The translations under genes were made by a program, and so were the position numbers. Source: Pseudorasbora parva (Eukaryota; Chordata; Actinopteri; Cypriniformes; Gobionidae). Taken from it: 64,000 bases of DNA. Shown here one piece after another: positions 1 through 12,441 of the stretch. The stretch lies in contig NC_090174.1 in NCBI RefSeq assembly GCF_024679245.1, positions 50,537,538 to 50,601,537 of the forward strand, in the 5' to 3' direction. Each line of letters starts with the position of its first letter. Position 1 is the stretch's first letter. A model generated the notes under the pieces. The model did not search any database. It worked only from the letters and a program-made list of their open reading frames with translations, and had not been told where the DNA came from.

Positions 1-2443
1 TCTGCGACAGTGATTTGCACAACATCTCTATTTCCTAAAAAAATCCTCCAATGCTGTTTTTAATAAACCATTCAAAGTGATCACTTGGGGAGTTTCAGTG
101 CTGCTAGCCCCAACATCACTGAACATCTCATTTTAGCACCAGCTGATGAAGATGTGATCAGATGTGATCGCCAGGGACCAATTATGTATATTGTTTCATC
201 TTTAATGCTCTTTTATTTGGGCTCTGCAGGCATATTCATGTGAAATCCATCAATATCATTTGACATAATATAACCTACAAGCTTGTTTGTGTATCATTAG
301 CAGTGCTTTTCTCCTCTAAAGGCCACATTAACTGAACGGCCCGTGTGCAATGCAAGCCAAGTAGGAAATCAATAATGAGGCACCACTTGAATATCAAAAT
401 ATCCTCCACTGCAGACACCATATAAAGGTCCCAATAATGAATTCATGCGTGTATTACACAACAATACGCACTAAAAGCGGTAAAACTACAAAGAACTTTG
501 GATCAAAGACAACCCTAATGACTGTGGAGCTTACCGCAAAGTGGAACCATTTATTTAGACGCTTGTAAGGGAAAAGAGCCGTAGCAATATGCATTAAGCC
601 TGCGTTTTACTGACTAACTAAATGTATTCGTTATAATCATTCAGGCTTGTTCATTTGTCTTAGAACATTTTAGCTCCAGTTAGATTCAAGCCAGATCGCA
701 AGACTTAGAGTTAAACACACGGCCTATAAATATAATCTAATTTGTGATAAAACATGGTTTTTGCCACAAAAAGAGTTCCTCCAAAAGGAACATTAGCATA
801 GCGTTCTATATGTTATTTACTCTTGATTGAGTTGCGTTATCCACAGAGAATCCAACCACGCAGCATTTCATTAGTGGGATGGTTGTACTGGAATTTAAAC
901 CAACCATAATGCCAAATAAGCAATCATAAATCTCATGTATGGTTTTTAAAGCAAATAATACATATGTGCATGTGTATGTGTATATGTAAATACAAATGTG
1001 TGGTAATCCAAACCGAATCTTGAGTCAAGCCACAGTAATGTTCAAAAACTGATGGTATCCAAAATAAAAATGCATGCCCTGCAAAAAATAAAAAAAGAAA
1101 AGAAAAAAGTGGGAAATAAAAACACATTTATGGTGATTGCCCATGCAATAAATGACAGTTTGGCTTTGTTCACAACCCATTGTTTTATCCCACCTTCTTT
1201 CAAGAAATGGAGTAAGCTCCTAGAAAGTGGAAATTACTTTCTTTTTTACCTCATACGCCCTGGTAATGAAAAGGAAATGACAATTCATACCTCCTCCATC
1301 AACCTGTCCGTATCCGTCACCATCTGTATTCGTACATCGCAAAACATCAACGTTCCACACTTACCCACCACACCGAGCCGGAGGGAATGGTTTGTTTGCC
1401 AGAGAATGCTCCCTAAAAACCCACTCGTCCTGTCGCCATGACGACGACAAAAAAACTGCCAAAAATGGAACCGAAATTGACAAAAAAAGTCTCTAATGGC
1501 TAACAGACCGTATCTCCTCTCTTAGCTGGAGGATCAGAGAGAGCTGACAGGAATTTGGACAATAAATGCTGTCTTCATTTCCTATAAGGCCAGAGGGAAA
1601 CAAGTCTGAGCCACTGAACTTTAGCCGAAGGAGAATTTACCATGCTCATCCTATATTATCTGGTAAAGACTCACTTCTTCAGCAGCTCTTTCATGTTTAG
1701 ATGCTTTTTGAAGAGCTTCGATGACAAAAAGCCTTTATTTGAGAGCATAATCACCAATCGAAACCACTCAATGCGCATAACTGTTGGTAGGGTCAAAAAC
1801 ATTTGCCCTTCAGCTTTGGCCTCAAATATCCATGAACAAAAGTCCTGGTACAAGAGAAGTGAATGATGTCTAAATCTGTTTTTCCATGGTCTGAACAAGA
1901 GTTCACCTTTAGTCCAGGTCCTTGACGGCCTTACCGCAACTGAGAGAATACGTGACAGAAAATCAATACTAATCAATTCCTCAGTCTGTTAGATAATAAC
2001 AAGCTAAGGAGGCACTCTGAGAAATATGGCTTTCAGACCTCTTTAATTTGTCATAATACAAGAGAGGAAAAAGCAAACAAGATTATCCATTCCTGAGTTC
2101 CTAATTCTGGTCGTCTAGCTGACCCCAGAGACAGGATGGCTGGGTAATTTAAAGGGGCAGCAGTCCTATATATGGAGTCTCTGAATCCAATTTGGAAATT
2201 GCACTGCATGTAATTGGATCCCAAACTTGTCCAGCTCAGGTGTATTTGTGCATTTAATCTAGCACGAGTTATCTTATCAGATGTCCAGAGCGGAAGGTCT
2301 TAAACTTCACTCCGGTTTGAGAAAAAAACACATTTGGATTCTAATCTCTACTTGCATTTCTCAGCGTTTGCAAAAGAATAATGTTCAAACTTTGCTTTGA
2401 GATTCCAGCATGGTAGAGTAACTCAGGAAAGTTGTTCTAAATT
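1..2443. other. Gene-free unassigned stretch
   Basis: I see no coding exon, RNA gene or recognisable transposon here. The longest frame, at 1052-1441 on the plus strand, is lysine-rich at its start and has no domain pattern, so I treat it as chance. The sequence is AT-rich with scattered ordinary motifs and no strong tandem or inverted repeat. It could be intronic or intergenic. Confidence 0.5.
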
Positions 2444-2444
2444 T

Positions 2445-2535
2445 AAAGACGTAGTTCAGAGAGAAATTAAAATTCTGTCATCACTTACTCACCCTAATGT
2501 TTCATTCTTCTGTGGAACACAAAAGATATATTTGA
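2445..2535 (+). repeat. MITE end fragment (tagttca / tcatcacttactcaccct type)
   Basis: The stretch around gtcatcacttactcaccc followed by a run resembling ttctgtggaacacaaaagat matches the very common fish MITE end that also occurs at 7837-7905, 26395-26450, 54440-54775 and 55515-55802. Only one end is present and I find no matching inverted end nearby, so this is a truncated copy. Confidence 0.5.
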
Positions 2536-2657
2536 AGTGTGAAATGTCTCAGATGAATGTCCCATCTACAGATAACTTATTTCATCATCAACAGATTAGA
2601 ATCAAGGCCTTAACCCAAATGCAGATATAAAAGGCTATAAAAGTATACATAGTAGGG

Positions 2658-2663
<6 letters not shown>

Positions 2664-2750
<87 letters not shown>
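2664..2750. repeat. (GA)n microsatellite, about 43 units
   Basis: Uninterrupted GA dinucleotide run. Its purity suggests a length-polymorphic locus. Confidence 0.98.
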
Positions 2751-2755
<5 letters not shown>

Positions 2756-2879
2756 TTGATTTCAAACCAAGTTTTTTATACTTTCTTTAATCAATGAAGT
2801 TGACTTGCAGTTTTTACATGGTTTGTCTTAAAGCATATTAAAAACATAAACAACTTAATAAATGTGATTTTCACCACAG

Positions 2880-3546
2880 GGGGTCTTTAAGGGTCCAAAA
2901 TTTGCATGAGGCATAAACACACTATTAATTAATGATTAACTTGTCCACATGTATGCATGTAAGCACGAACACACATACATAAGGGCATATCATCCATTGA
3001 AGGATCCACATTCATGTCATAAATAAGCACAATTAAGCTAGTAATTAATGATTAACTGAATGTACAATAAACATTTGAACATGTACAATAAACCATTATT
3101 TACAACTTAGCAAACCATATATTATTTTTTATGTAGTAATGTATGTTATATTGGTATATTTCAGTGATTTGCCATCTATTAAAGTTAAGAAGCTAGTAAT
3201 TTTGACTAATTAAGTCTGGTTTTACAGTTATAAATTGCCAAAAATAGTGTAATAAAGACAATTTGACCCCCTGTTCTAAAGTGAAAGTAATATTAGTTAT
3301 TGCACTTATCGAGTGATCTCATTATGTATTAATATAACTTTTACAAAGGCAATACTTTTATTCATTCAGATTGATGTTTAAACCTGCAATATTGATTATT
3401 TATTGCATGAATGTGGATCCTTCAAATGTTTAATAAATTGTAAATAATGGCTAATATGCCATTGCTATATATTAAGTTAATTATTAATTAATAGTGTGTT
3501 TATGCTTATCTAATGCATAATTGTGGATCCTTAAAATAAACTGTTA
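2880..3546. mobile_element. Foldback MITE with long inverted arms
   Basis: The two halves are inverted copies of each other. The block gaaggatccacattcatg (about 3000) returns as its reverse complement near 3406-3423. The block cactattaattaatgattaac (about 2919) returns, with one difference, as the complement of 3476-3496. The right end resembles the fish repeat end that starts ggtaacactttattttaagg. There is no coding capacity, so this is a non-autonomous element of uncertain superfamily. The outer boundaries are approximate. Confidence 0.6.
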
Positions 3547-3782
3547 CCTAAAACAATGTAGTGCGCAAATATAATGATGATTTCGATTTTGCCTTATTGC
3601 GCCTATAAATGAAACAGAAATAATGACTCTAAAATGCAGGTATTAGGGCAGTCAAAATATGAAATACATAAAACATAGTAAAAATGACCTATAAAAACCT
3701 ATAATCATTGATCACGAATATGAAAATTGACGAAATCGAGATGAACACAGAAGCTAACACCTAAAATAAAATCCAACTGACA

Positions 3783-4434
3783 CACTGTCAGAAAAAAAGG
3801 TACATTGCTGTCATTGGGGCGGTACCCTAAGGTATAAAACTGAAAAGGTACTACTATGTACCTTTAAGGTACTACTATGTTAGCCTGGATGCCAGCTGAA
3901 CTTAGCCCCGCCCACAAATTTTTTAGGTCGGGCAGTTCAGTCTGGCCTTGCTCCATAGAGGAGTAAAATGTGTGTTATTTTGGCAAGGTTGCCTGCTAAA
4001 ATTCACACTCATGGGTCTATATATCACATAATAGTCGCTTCAACCCTTGGACATAGAAAACAACCCACGGGGGAAAAAACCCGGACTTGGCAACACAGTG
4101 CAGTTAAGCTCTGTTGACGTCGCTTCGTTGCTCTGATTGGTTGTAGGTCTATCCAATTGATGTCTTTCCTGGTTTGGTTGAAACACGCCTCATAATCACA
4201 GCCCAATGGAGCAGTTTCAGACTCCTATTCTGACTAGAATTGAGTATGACCACGTCAGGCTACTACTATGTACCTTTAAGGTACTAATTCACACTTACAC
4301 GTACTGATATGTACCTTTTAAGGTACTAATATGTACCATTTAGAGGTGAGTAAGGTACAAAGATGTACCTTTTCACTTTTGTATCTTAGGGGTACTGCCC
4401 CAGTGACAGCACTGTACCTTTTTTTCTGAGAGTG
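3783..4434. mobile_element. CACTG-ended non-autonomous DNA transposon (EnSpm/CACTA-like)
   Basis: The left end cactgtcagaaaaaaaggta and the complement of the right end, cactctcagaaaaaaaggta, form terminal inverted repeats. The repeats continue for about 65 bp through tgctgtca-tggggc-gtacc. A CA dinucleotide flanks both sides (3781-3782 and 4435-4436), as expected for a 2-bp target duplication. The interior is built of short ggtactaatatgtacctttaa repeats. The element is interrupted by the TAGCCT element at 3881-4262. Confidence 0.75.
3881..4262 (+). mobile_element. TAGCCT/AGGCTA element, copy 1 (382 bp, 9-bp target duplication)
   Basis: The element starts tagcctgg and ends gtcaggcta. It is flanked by the exact 9-bp duplication ctactatgt at 3872-3880 and 4263-4271. 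It sits inside one of the internal repeats of the CACTG element, so it is the younger insertion. Its body shares the segment ttcgttgctctgattggttg with the longer copies at 25103 and 30050, but it lacks their helicase-like segment. The copy at 13397-14081 is the same subtype in opposite orientation. Confidence 0.8.
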
Positions 4435-4436
4435 CA

Positions 4437-5460
4437 GTGTTAACAGAAGCAAATGTGAGTGTGTGTAATTATGAGAAAGTATCCAAAACAATGGTGCTGT
4501 TACAGGATGTGGAAGTTCCTATACAGAAAGAAGAAAAAGTTCTAAAACACTACATTCGAACAAACCCCTAAGCAGAATATCAGTATGGGCTGCCTTTGTG
4601 AGCTCCGTAAATATTTCGTGTTATCAGGGTCAGATCAACAGGATTATCCAGGAATGAGGAATATTCCTCAGAGGACTTAAAATCAGACACAGCTGTTAAT
4701 CAGATGTTTAAAGCCTTTATTCCCCCCCACAAATCCTCTTACACACTAGGCCAACTCATTGTGCCTTTAACAGATGTCCTACACACCTCTTTTAATCATT
4801 TGTTGTATCTGCGAAAAAGCACTTAGCGCTTCATGATAAAGAGGAGATAAAAAGTGGTTATTGTTAGCGTGCTCCTTTCCAGTGAGTTTCTAGCCTAACC
4901 ATTCTAACATGACTGCATTAGATGAATATCAGGTCCCTCAGTATGAAGCAGAGCCGACGGGAAAGGGCCCGTCACATCCCTGCTTTGCGGTCGAGGAGTT
5001 TTAACCACCAATGAAGTGGGGCAGCACGGGCGCATTAATCAAAGCGAAAGGTCAGCAGAACAAGCCAATTTGCAGACAGCTCAACTAGACCTCTCTAGAG
5101 AAACGGATAGCCTACATCCCTCTTCTCTGAAACACACAGAGCTGAACGAATAGACTGAGACTGACTTTGGCCTATGGGTGAAACTGGTTCAGTGAGTATC
5201 ATGCGAGTGTCTTAGCGGTGTTGTTCCAGGGGTATTTCACAAAAAGCTGCTTTGCATCATTAGGTTAAGTGCTCTACCTTCTGATGTAGAACAATTTCAT
5301 TGAGAGACCAGAATTTGGAATAAATTGAAAACAACAGATTAGATGTCGTGATAAAAAATAAAAAAAAATTCCTGCTGGCTGACAAAGGCTGGTATTAATG
5401 TCACTGATTATTTTCCAAAGAATTATTTCCAAATGATTAAAAATACCATCTACTTTTTCC
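4437..5460. other. Unassigned stretch without a gene
   Basis: I see nothing coding or clearly repetitive here. There is a short run of C near 4722. The sequence leads into the eroded 5' side of the LINE that becomes recognisable near 5460. Confidence 0.45.
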
Positions 5461-5710
5461 TTTGATTCTATTCCTACCTTTCTTTTTAAAAGTATCTTTG
5501 ATTTTATATCTATTGATATCCTTGACATAGTTAATCACTCCCTACAGCTTGGCATTTTCCCTTGTGACCTTAAATCTGCCCTAGTAAAACCTGTGTAAAA
5601 AAAGGGAGTACAGATATTTTAATTCCTAGTAATTATAGACCCATCTCAAACCTTACATTTTTTAAGTAAAATATTTGAGAAAAATAGTTTTTAATCAGTT
5701 GAGTACATTC

Positions 5711-6404
5711 TTAAAGGTGCACTATGTAGTATTTTTGCAGTAAAATATCCAAAAACCACTAGGCCAGTGTTATATATTTTGTTCAGTTGAGTACTTACAA
5801 TATCCCAAATGTTTCCAACTATTTGTAAATTTGAGAAAATTGCTATTTTAACTAAGGACCGGGACGTTTCAGCATAGAATGAGGGAGTCGCCTGTCAACC
5901 GCGTCATATCTGCGTTACCCTCGGTTTTATTCTGCAGAAACGCTTTTCTCTAGCAGTGTGAACATGTCACAGCAGCGCCGAGCAAACGCACAGATTAACG
6001 TCATAACATAATTTTAAACACACTTAAATGTATCTGATATGATAAACAGAGCTGCTTTACCTTATAACCATAACCGGAAAAAGTGGAAGTGTGGGCGCCC
6101 GGCGACTGTGTCCCGTCCCGTCATAATAGAAGTCCCGGTACTCGCGAGCCGTGTGTTTGTATAACAATCACTCCAGCGGCCGTGCTCAGCTCCACAACAC
6201 TCGGTCCTGCTCTGCTTTACACTACAGTAACGTTAATAACCGCATCCATGAACATGATTTCTGCCCGAGTCCTATTTTCCACCGGCTGTGAGGTGAAAAC
6301 CACATGTCCCAAGGTACTGCGCTCAAACTTGGCGTCATCAAACTACACCTTTGTTTAGAATAGGCGCCCTCCAGTGGACGGAAAGTTGCATAATGCACCT
6401 TTAA
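5711..6404. mobile_element. TTAA-flanked MITE (AGGTGC ends) inside the LINE
   Basis: The left end is TTAA followed by aggtgcactatgtag. The right end is ttgcataatgcacct followed by TTAA. The TTAA duplication and AGGTGC ends fit Kolobok- or piggyBac-type MITEs. The interior is unusually rich in CpG (about 5860-6330) for this window. The LINE reading frame resumes on the other side, so the MITE inserted after the LINE. The final 170 bp reappear in reverse at 31088-31268. An open frame at 6083-6358 shows no domain and is not called a gene. Confidence 0.8.
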
Positions 6405-6519
6405 ATGCCAATTCGAAACTAGAGATGTTTCAGTCTCGTTTTAGAAAATATCATAGTACAGAGACCCCTCTTTATTAAAGTAATAATTTATATAAACATA
6501 AACCTTGATAAAAATTGTC

Positions 6520-7553
6520 CTTGTTTGTTGACTTGAGTGCTGCATTTGATACAATAGACCACCAGATTCTTTTAAATAGATTAAGTGACTATGTTTGTCT
6601 ATTTGGAACAGTTTTAAATAGTTTTTTTTAAATCATATCTTAGTGAGAGAAAATTTGAAGTATCCATTAATAATACCTTGTCTGAATCTTATAAAGTACC
6701 ATGTGGGGTTCCTCAGGGATTAGTTTTAGGACCCCTACTCTTTAATCTATACATGTTACCTCTCGGTCTCTTCATCAGGAGGCATGACATCTCTTTTCAC
6801 AGTTATGCAGATGACACTCAGGTGTATGTAGCTGTGTCTCCTGATAATCTGGTGCAAATTGATTCATTAGCAAATTGCATTAAAGACATAGATGGCTGGA
6901 TGTCCCAAAACTTCTTACAACTCAACCAAGATAAAACTGAAGTTATGATTATTGGATCCAAAGTGCAAAGAGAGAGAATTTTTTCCCCTAAATACTTGGA
7001 TTAAATCCAAGCCAAGTGGCAAAAAACTTAGGAGTTGTTTCTGATTCTGATTTTAATTCTAAAGCACATGTACGTAATATTACCAAAACAGCATTTTATC
7101 ATCTCATGAACATTGCTAAAGTAAGATAATTTCTCTCTCTGAGCAACACAGAAAAAAAATATGCATGCATTTAGAACTAGCAGACTTGACTACTGTACCC
7201 TTCTTACTGGTCTCCCAAAGAACACAATTTACCAATTACAAATAATCCAAAACACTGCTGCTCGAATTTTGACAACAGCCAAAAAGAGAGGTCATATTAC
7301 ACAGTCAGTGCACTGGTTACCTGTTAGTTTTCGTGTAGATTTTAAAAATCTTTTAGTTTATGAGGCATTGCATGGACTTTCTCCAGACTATCTTTCAAAT
7401 ATGATTACAGTATATGAACCAATAAGGACTCTTAGATCTTTTGCTTCTTTTCTTCTAAATGTACCTCATAGTAGAACTAAAACATTTGGTGATGCTGCCT
7501 TTAGCTGCTCTGCACCCCTGGAACAACTTTCCAGAGAACATAAGATGTGCTGA
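6520..7553 (+). pseudogene. LINE reverse transcriptase, inactivated
   Basis: This is the readable part of the reverse transcriptase. One open segment (6678-7004) holds fingers/palm motifs with GVPQG at its start and the YADD active-site motif, whose two aspartates bind the catalytic metals. A second segment (7161-7553) holds the thumb and C-terminal LINE region. They are separated by stops and shifts near 7005-7160, and the upstream AAFDTIDHQ motif lies in yet another frame. In a live element this enzyme copies the element's RNA at a nicked genomic site. This copy cannot make a complete enzyme. The L2 assignment rests on the block MLPLG and on the C-terminal wording, and a CR1 or Rex relative is possible. 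Confidence 0.8.
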
Positions 7554-7745
7554 AAACATTAATAGTTTTAAATCTAAACTGAAAACGTATCTTTTTTTGT
7601 CCTTCATGTAAAATCTTATATACATTTTTAATTTTTATTTACTAAATTAAATGTGTATTAATTGCCAATTTATTGGCTCTTTGTCAAGCACTTTGAATTA
7701 CATTAAATTGTTTAGAAAGGTGCGATATAAATAACATTTGCTTGG

Positions 7746-10240
7746 TTGCTAACTTTGTTTCCTGTTGTTGTTGTTTTTTAAGTCAAACATGTCAACTAAA
7801 ACTGTTTTCCGTGACAATCTACACAAGCCATAATTTAAAGTAATAGTTCCCTCAAAAATGAACATTCATAATTTACCCACCTTCATGTCATTCTAAAATA
7901 TTAAGAATATTAACGCTGATCGTAAAACAACAACATAAAATAAAAATAAAATAAAAACATTAAATATAGGGACCTAGAAAAAAGAATAGTCCAAACAGTA
8001 GGAACTTATTCAATCTTCTGCATAATTCAAAATTAACTAAGACACACAACAAGCTTGAATATGAATATGAAAATTTGGGGTTGGTAAGTACAAAATTTTA
8101 ATGTAAAAATCAAAAAGTTAAAATAATAATATTGAATTTGTGAATGTGAAATGGTACAATTCAAAATGACGGTTTTCTGTTTTAATACTCCAGTCTTCAG
8201 TGTCACTTGATCTTCAGAGATCACTCTAATATGCTGAAGAAACATTTATTATTATTATCAATGTTAAAGCAGTCGCTTAATGGTTTTGAGGAAACCATGA
8301 TAAAGTACATTTTTGAGTATTATTTGATGAATAGAAGGTTCAAAATTTACTTGAAATCGATTGTTGGTAACAATACATCTTTACTGTCACATCTGATCAA
8401 GCATCATTTAAATAACACAAATATTACTGACCCCAAACTTCTGAATGGTAGTGTACATTTCTGAATGCTGTTTGAGAGCTTTGGTGGAGTATTTTTCTTT
8501 TTGCATGAATCACCTACCAATAGCAGTTCTTGGTTTCCTTACCAAACTACATTAGTTTAAAAAGCTGATGAAACGGGATCCTTACAGAATCTTCTAAATA
8601 CACCACATTCAAAGTATAAACATGCATCATGTATTTATTTATTTCTCATACTCTATATGACAAAAGTTGTAAGAAGTGATTTATAACAAGAGAACACAAA
8701 ACAGCTGGGGAAGCGACAGCAACCAGATTGTGTATTTTACATCTTTATTGCTAACTAAAACAGGGCAGCACGTTCTGTAGATAAAGTCTCTCATGCTTAA
8801 AATGCAGTGCAGGTTTTATAATTCAAACACAGTGCCTTTCTTCAGATATCTTCATTTAAAGCATGCCCATGGTTTACCTCACCTTTATAAACAGACCACT
8901 GACAGTTACCTGGGATGGACCCAGTTTAATTGTGTATCACGCCGATCCTCTGTTTCTTTTTCCTCCACTGAGCTGGCATAATCACACATTACATTTGTTG
9001 TTTAAATATGCGTTAATTGCATTAGCAGGTGATCTAAAACACAATAAAAGAGCTTTGGCTAGAAGCTTAATTACAAAAGCCTGTAAGAAAGAGGCCTCCA
9101 CATGATGCAAAGGTGTCAGGATGGTGAAAAATACAGTGTTATATATAGCGCACTCCACAACCCAGAGAAAAAAAAATGAAATTCCCAATGAACTGTCACA
9201 ACCTCTTTTCTCTGGGTTTCAGAATAGGCCAATTTACACAGCCTTGGGTGGCAGGCCTGATGAGTGAAAGGTAGAAAAGCTCTTACTTCATCTTACTTCA
9301 AGCTATGATTCAAATGCCACTTATCCGAGCTCTTGTTTTCCAGTGAAATCAGCTCTAAAGTGAGAGACATGGACAGGCCTCTGCATATGACTGATGACAT
9401 TTATTTTAGATTTCAATATTAGCTCTAAAAAAAACCTCTAACTCCCATTAGAAGAGATTACGAGAGGAAAAGTGCTTGTTTTTATGCAGGAAATCTCTGT
9501 CTCTTTGTTGTGTGGTTTTGTGAGGCTCTTCACACACCAGCCAGCTGGCAGCACTGTTACAGTATCACTGCCAGAATACAAAGATTACTTGACATTCACA
9601 TCCAATCTAACCTCTGCTAACCTCTAACCGCTTATATTTCTACAATGATTTATTGCTGTTTTTGAAAAGAAAAAAAATGTAAAAGGGGGAACTGAAAAAT
9701 ACATTTTCCTTCAGCTTTTGCCATATAAGATTTCATCATACATACAAGACATCCTTTACATTTCCGAGCTGAAAACGTCCTTGTTAGTCCAAAAAACAGC
9801 TTTTATTGTAACCAAGCCCTGAGAATGACTCATTGTGGAACGTGTCCATGACAGATAGGTAAAAGAATGCCTCTGCAAAAGAAAATCAACACCTACTTCC
9901 TCATTTTTCAACTTTTGCACCGCCCACTAGCGTGTTAGTGAGATGACAAGGAGAGAAAAGCAATACAGGATCACTGGACTAAAAATAACATTACCTTCCA
10001 AAGGATCCTAATGCTAGCAATGGTTATTTATTTTCAACAACGTGAAAGTCTGTTTATTATTATATTTCACTGTGGATTATTTGGTAAATCAGTTAGCAAT
10101 TTCAGAGCAGGATTTTGTAAACATATTACAATATGGACTCATCAGTATTACCACAACAACATATTATAACTGTGTTCATTCTAATGCCTGATCAGTGACC
10201 ATTGATTTCTGATATGTAATGGTTCATGTACAGTCAGATA
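7746..10240. other. Gene-free stretch with a MITE fragment at 7837-7905
   Basis: At 7837-7905 there is a fragment of the agtaatagttc / acccaccttcatgtcatt MITE type. Beyond that I find no exon, structured RNA or transposon end. Small frames at 8033-9188 overlap on both strands and lack domain patterns. Confidence 0.45.
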
Positions 10241-10244
10241 TTCC

Positions 10245-10497
10245 AACGCTATCTGATGACCAATTCGTATAGCCTCACTCGTATGAATTATGATTGGTCT
10301 AAACCACAGTGATGGGTAGGTTTAGGGGTGGGGTTTGAGGTTAGGTAATTCATACAAAATCATACAAATTGGGCAACTCCTGAAATACGTACGATGTAGC
10401 AAAAATCGTATACGTTCGTACGAGTGAGTTTGTACAAATTCCTACGAATTAGCCACCTCGTAAAATATGTACGAATTGCCGTGAGATCAGGTTGGAT
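10245..10497. mobile_element. Short palindromic MITE (caattcgta / tacgaatt ends)
   Basis: The left part contains ccaattcgtatagcctcactcg. The right part contains cgagtgagtttgtacaaatt and then gtacgaattgccgtgagatc, giving inverted ends around a core with taggtttaggggtgggg. The interior is GC-skewed and non-coding. The element at 21876-22197 has similar organisation (agatctcac-type ends around a gtagggttagg-like core) and may belong to the same superfamily. Confidence 0.6.
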
Positions 10498-10888
10498 GTT
10501 CTTTCTATGTCTGTGTCGGTAAATCAAATCAGTAACTAAACGATCAACTTCATATTGTTTCTCTTAGTAGGATGAAAATAATCTACTATTTAAACTGTGA
10601 TTAAATTATATATAGAAAGCAATCAAAGAATGCTCCTTTTACAATTGCTCGAGCTGTCAATCAAACAGCGCAAGTTCTGGACTCTGCAAAAACTCCCATT
10701 ATAAATCAACAAATCTCTTATTTACATTGTGTTTCCACTGCTAGTTATGATGAAAGCATTCATGAGAGGGCAGAAATTGACTTGCAATGACGAGATCACT
10801 GCATTCATGTGCTCGACATGTCAGTGATCGGCTACAATGCTCGTCACTACAACCTTTCATGCCACGATCTAAATATAATGCTAGAATT

Positions 10889-11077
10889 CAGTGGTTTTCA
10901 AACCTGTCCTGGAGGAAGCCCAGCCTTGCAGATTTTGTGTCTCCCTCATTTATCACAACTGATTCAACTCATCAGCTTGTTAGTAGAGATTGCAAGAACT
11001 AAATTGGGTGTGTCTGATAAGGGAGACACAAAATGTGCAGGACAGGGGTGCCTCCAGGACAGGTTTGAAAACTACTG
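10889..11077. mobile_element. hAT MITE (CAGTGGTTTTCAAA ends)
   Basis: The left end cagtggttttcaaacctgtc and the right end gacaggtttgaaaactactg are inverted copies with one difference. The inner segments are also inverted, with acacaaaatgtgcaggacag matching the left arm. The 8-bp flanks are ctagaatt at 10881-10888 and ctataatt at 11078-11085, a 7/8 match. That length and the CAGTG end are typical of hAT. At 189 bp it has no coding room. Confidence 0.85.
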
Positions 11078-11232
11078 CTATAATTAACACTTTTGACAAT
11101 TAGTTAACCTTGAGAGCTGTAATAGTAAAAACGTGCTAAAACATTTTGAGAGAGTTCCAAATGTCATACTTAGCCATTTCATATGCAAAGATGTTAGCCA
11201 GTCGCAGCAGTGGGCTTTTACACTGACGTCTC

Positions 11233-11790
11233 ACAGCAAAAAAAAAAATGTTTTTTTCCTATTTGTAGTGGAGATGAGTGGTACCCGGTGGGGTCTTCTG
11301 CTGTTGTAGCCCATCCGCCTCAAGGTTGTGCGTGTTGTGGCTTCACATATTTTTTGCTGCATACCTCGGTTGTAACGAGTGGTTATTTCAGTCAAAGTTG
11401 CTCTTCTATCAGCTTGAATCAGTCAGCCCATTCTCCTCTGACCTCTAGCATCAACAAGGCATTTTCGCCCACAGGACTGCCTCATACTGGAAGTTTTTCC
11501 CTTTTCACAGCATTCTTTCTAAACCCTAGAAATGGTTGTGTGTGCGAAAATCCCAGTAACTGAGCAGATTGTGAAATACTCCATGGCACCAAAAACCATG
11601 TTACGCCCAAAATTGCTTAAATCACCTTTCTTTCCCATTCTGACATTCAGTTTGGAGTTCAGGAGATTGTCTTGACCAGGATCACACCCCTAAATGCTTT
11701 GAAGCAACTACCATGTGATTGGTTGATTAGATAAATGCATTAATGAGAAATTGAACAGGTGTTCCTAATAATCCTTTAGGTGAGTGTATA
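11233..11790 (-). mobile_element. Tc1-like transposon, 5' fragment with transposase start
   Basis: Read on the minus strand, the sequence starts at the terminal repeat near 11790 (tatacactcacctaaaggat). It runs through a 5' leader into the N-terminal, DNA-binding half of a Tc1-type transposase. Recognisable words on that strand include CGRKCLVDARGQRR and ITTRYNRG, followed by TTLRRMGYNSRRPHRVPL. These correspond to the paired helix-turn-helix region that binds the terminal repeats. Stops and shifts are present near 11560-11600, and the catalytic half is missing beyond about 11233, where an A-rich junction occurs. The copy is truncated and inactive. Confidence 0.8.
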
Positions 11791-12029
11791 ATGATACAGT
11801 TTACAGTGGCTTCATAGATTAATTAAAAACGTAAAAGATTAAAACTCACCTTAGGCAAATTCTTTGTTTACTTTCTTTAAGCAGAGTTAACGAACCTTGC
11901 TGTATTTTCAGGAAATTCATTAAAAGAAGGTACATCACCAATCTTGCTTCGACCAAAGAGACTTGAACGCACATGATGTCGTAAACATGACTTCTCACCT
12001 CGTAAATCCAAAAATCCCATGAGGACTTG

Positions 12030-12441
12030 AACGCACCAACAACCTTAAAAGGTTCTATCGGCGCTACGTAGTACCCTAAAAGGTTCACTGCAAAAAATGC
12101 TTTTCTTACTTAGTATTTTTGTCTTGTTTCTAGTCCAAACATCTAAACATTCTTAAAACAAGAAGTATTTACTAGACAAGCAAAAGTAATTGTCTTATTT
12201 TGGGGAAAAATATAATTTTTGCTAAGATAAGAAATGCATTTTTTTCTTTGATAAGAAATGCTTTTTTTTGCAGTGTTCTATAACCCTTTTTAAGTACCAA
12301 AAGGATTCTTTCTTGTCATTATAGAACCCTTTTAGCATAAAAGCGTCTTTGGAGTATACTCAACTATACTTCTATGTATAACCTTTTTAGGGTTCCAAAT
12401 ACGTAGCGCTGCCACCGATAGAACCTTTTCTTCTAAGAGTG
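12030..12441. mobile_element. MITE with ggttctatcggcg / cgccgatagaacc-type ends
   Basis: The left arm aaaaggttctatcggcgcta and the right arm tagcgctgccaccgatagaa are inverted copies. The right boundary ttcttctaagagtg resembles a CACTCTTAGAA end. The element is non-coding. It is split by the EnSpm-type element at 12086-12275, and the left boundary is approximate. Confidence 0.6.
12086..12275. mobile_element. EnSpm-type MITE (CACTGCAAAAAA ends, TT duplication)
   Basis: It starts cactgcaaaaaatgctttt and ends aaatgcttttttttgcagtg, a CACTG terminal inverted repeat. TT flanks both sides (12084-12085 and 12276-12277), and removing the element restores the host MITE as aggttctataac. The body matches a very common fish EnSpm MITE as I recall it. 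It is the small relative of the two large CACTG elements later in the window. Confidence 0.85.

Larger units (their letters stand above)
5461..7745 (+). mobile_element. L2-like non-LTR retrotransposon, 5'-truncated and split
   Basis: Translated remnants appear in the order expected of a LINE reverse transcriptase. A pre-finger block is at about 5490-5690, with SIDILDIVNHSLQLGIFP followed by NYRPISNL. The palm block DLSAAFDTIDHQILLNRL is at about 6530. The block [20 protein letters not shown] leads to the catalytic motif YADDTQ near 6805. A C-terminal region with HWLPVSFRVDFKNLLVYEAL lies at about 7312. Several frameshifts and stops break the frame, so the copy is dead. The 3' tail ends near 7745 with gcgatataaataacattt, the usual tail form of fish L2-type elements. 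The copy is interrupted by the TTAA element at 5711-6404. Confidence 0.85.

Noticed and set aside
1052..1441. 129-codon plus-strand frame
   Set aside because: It has a low-complexity lysine-rich start, no domain and no splice or promoter context.
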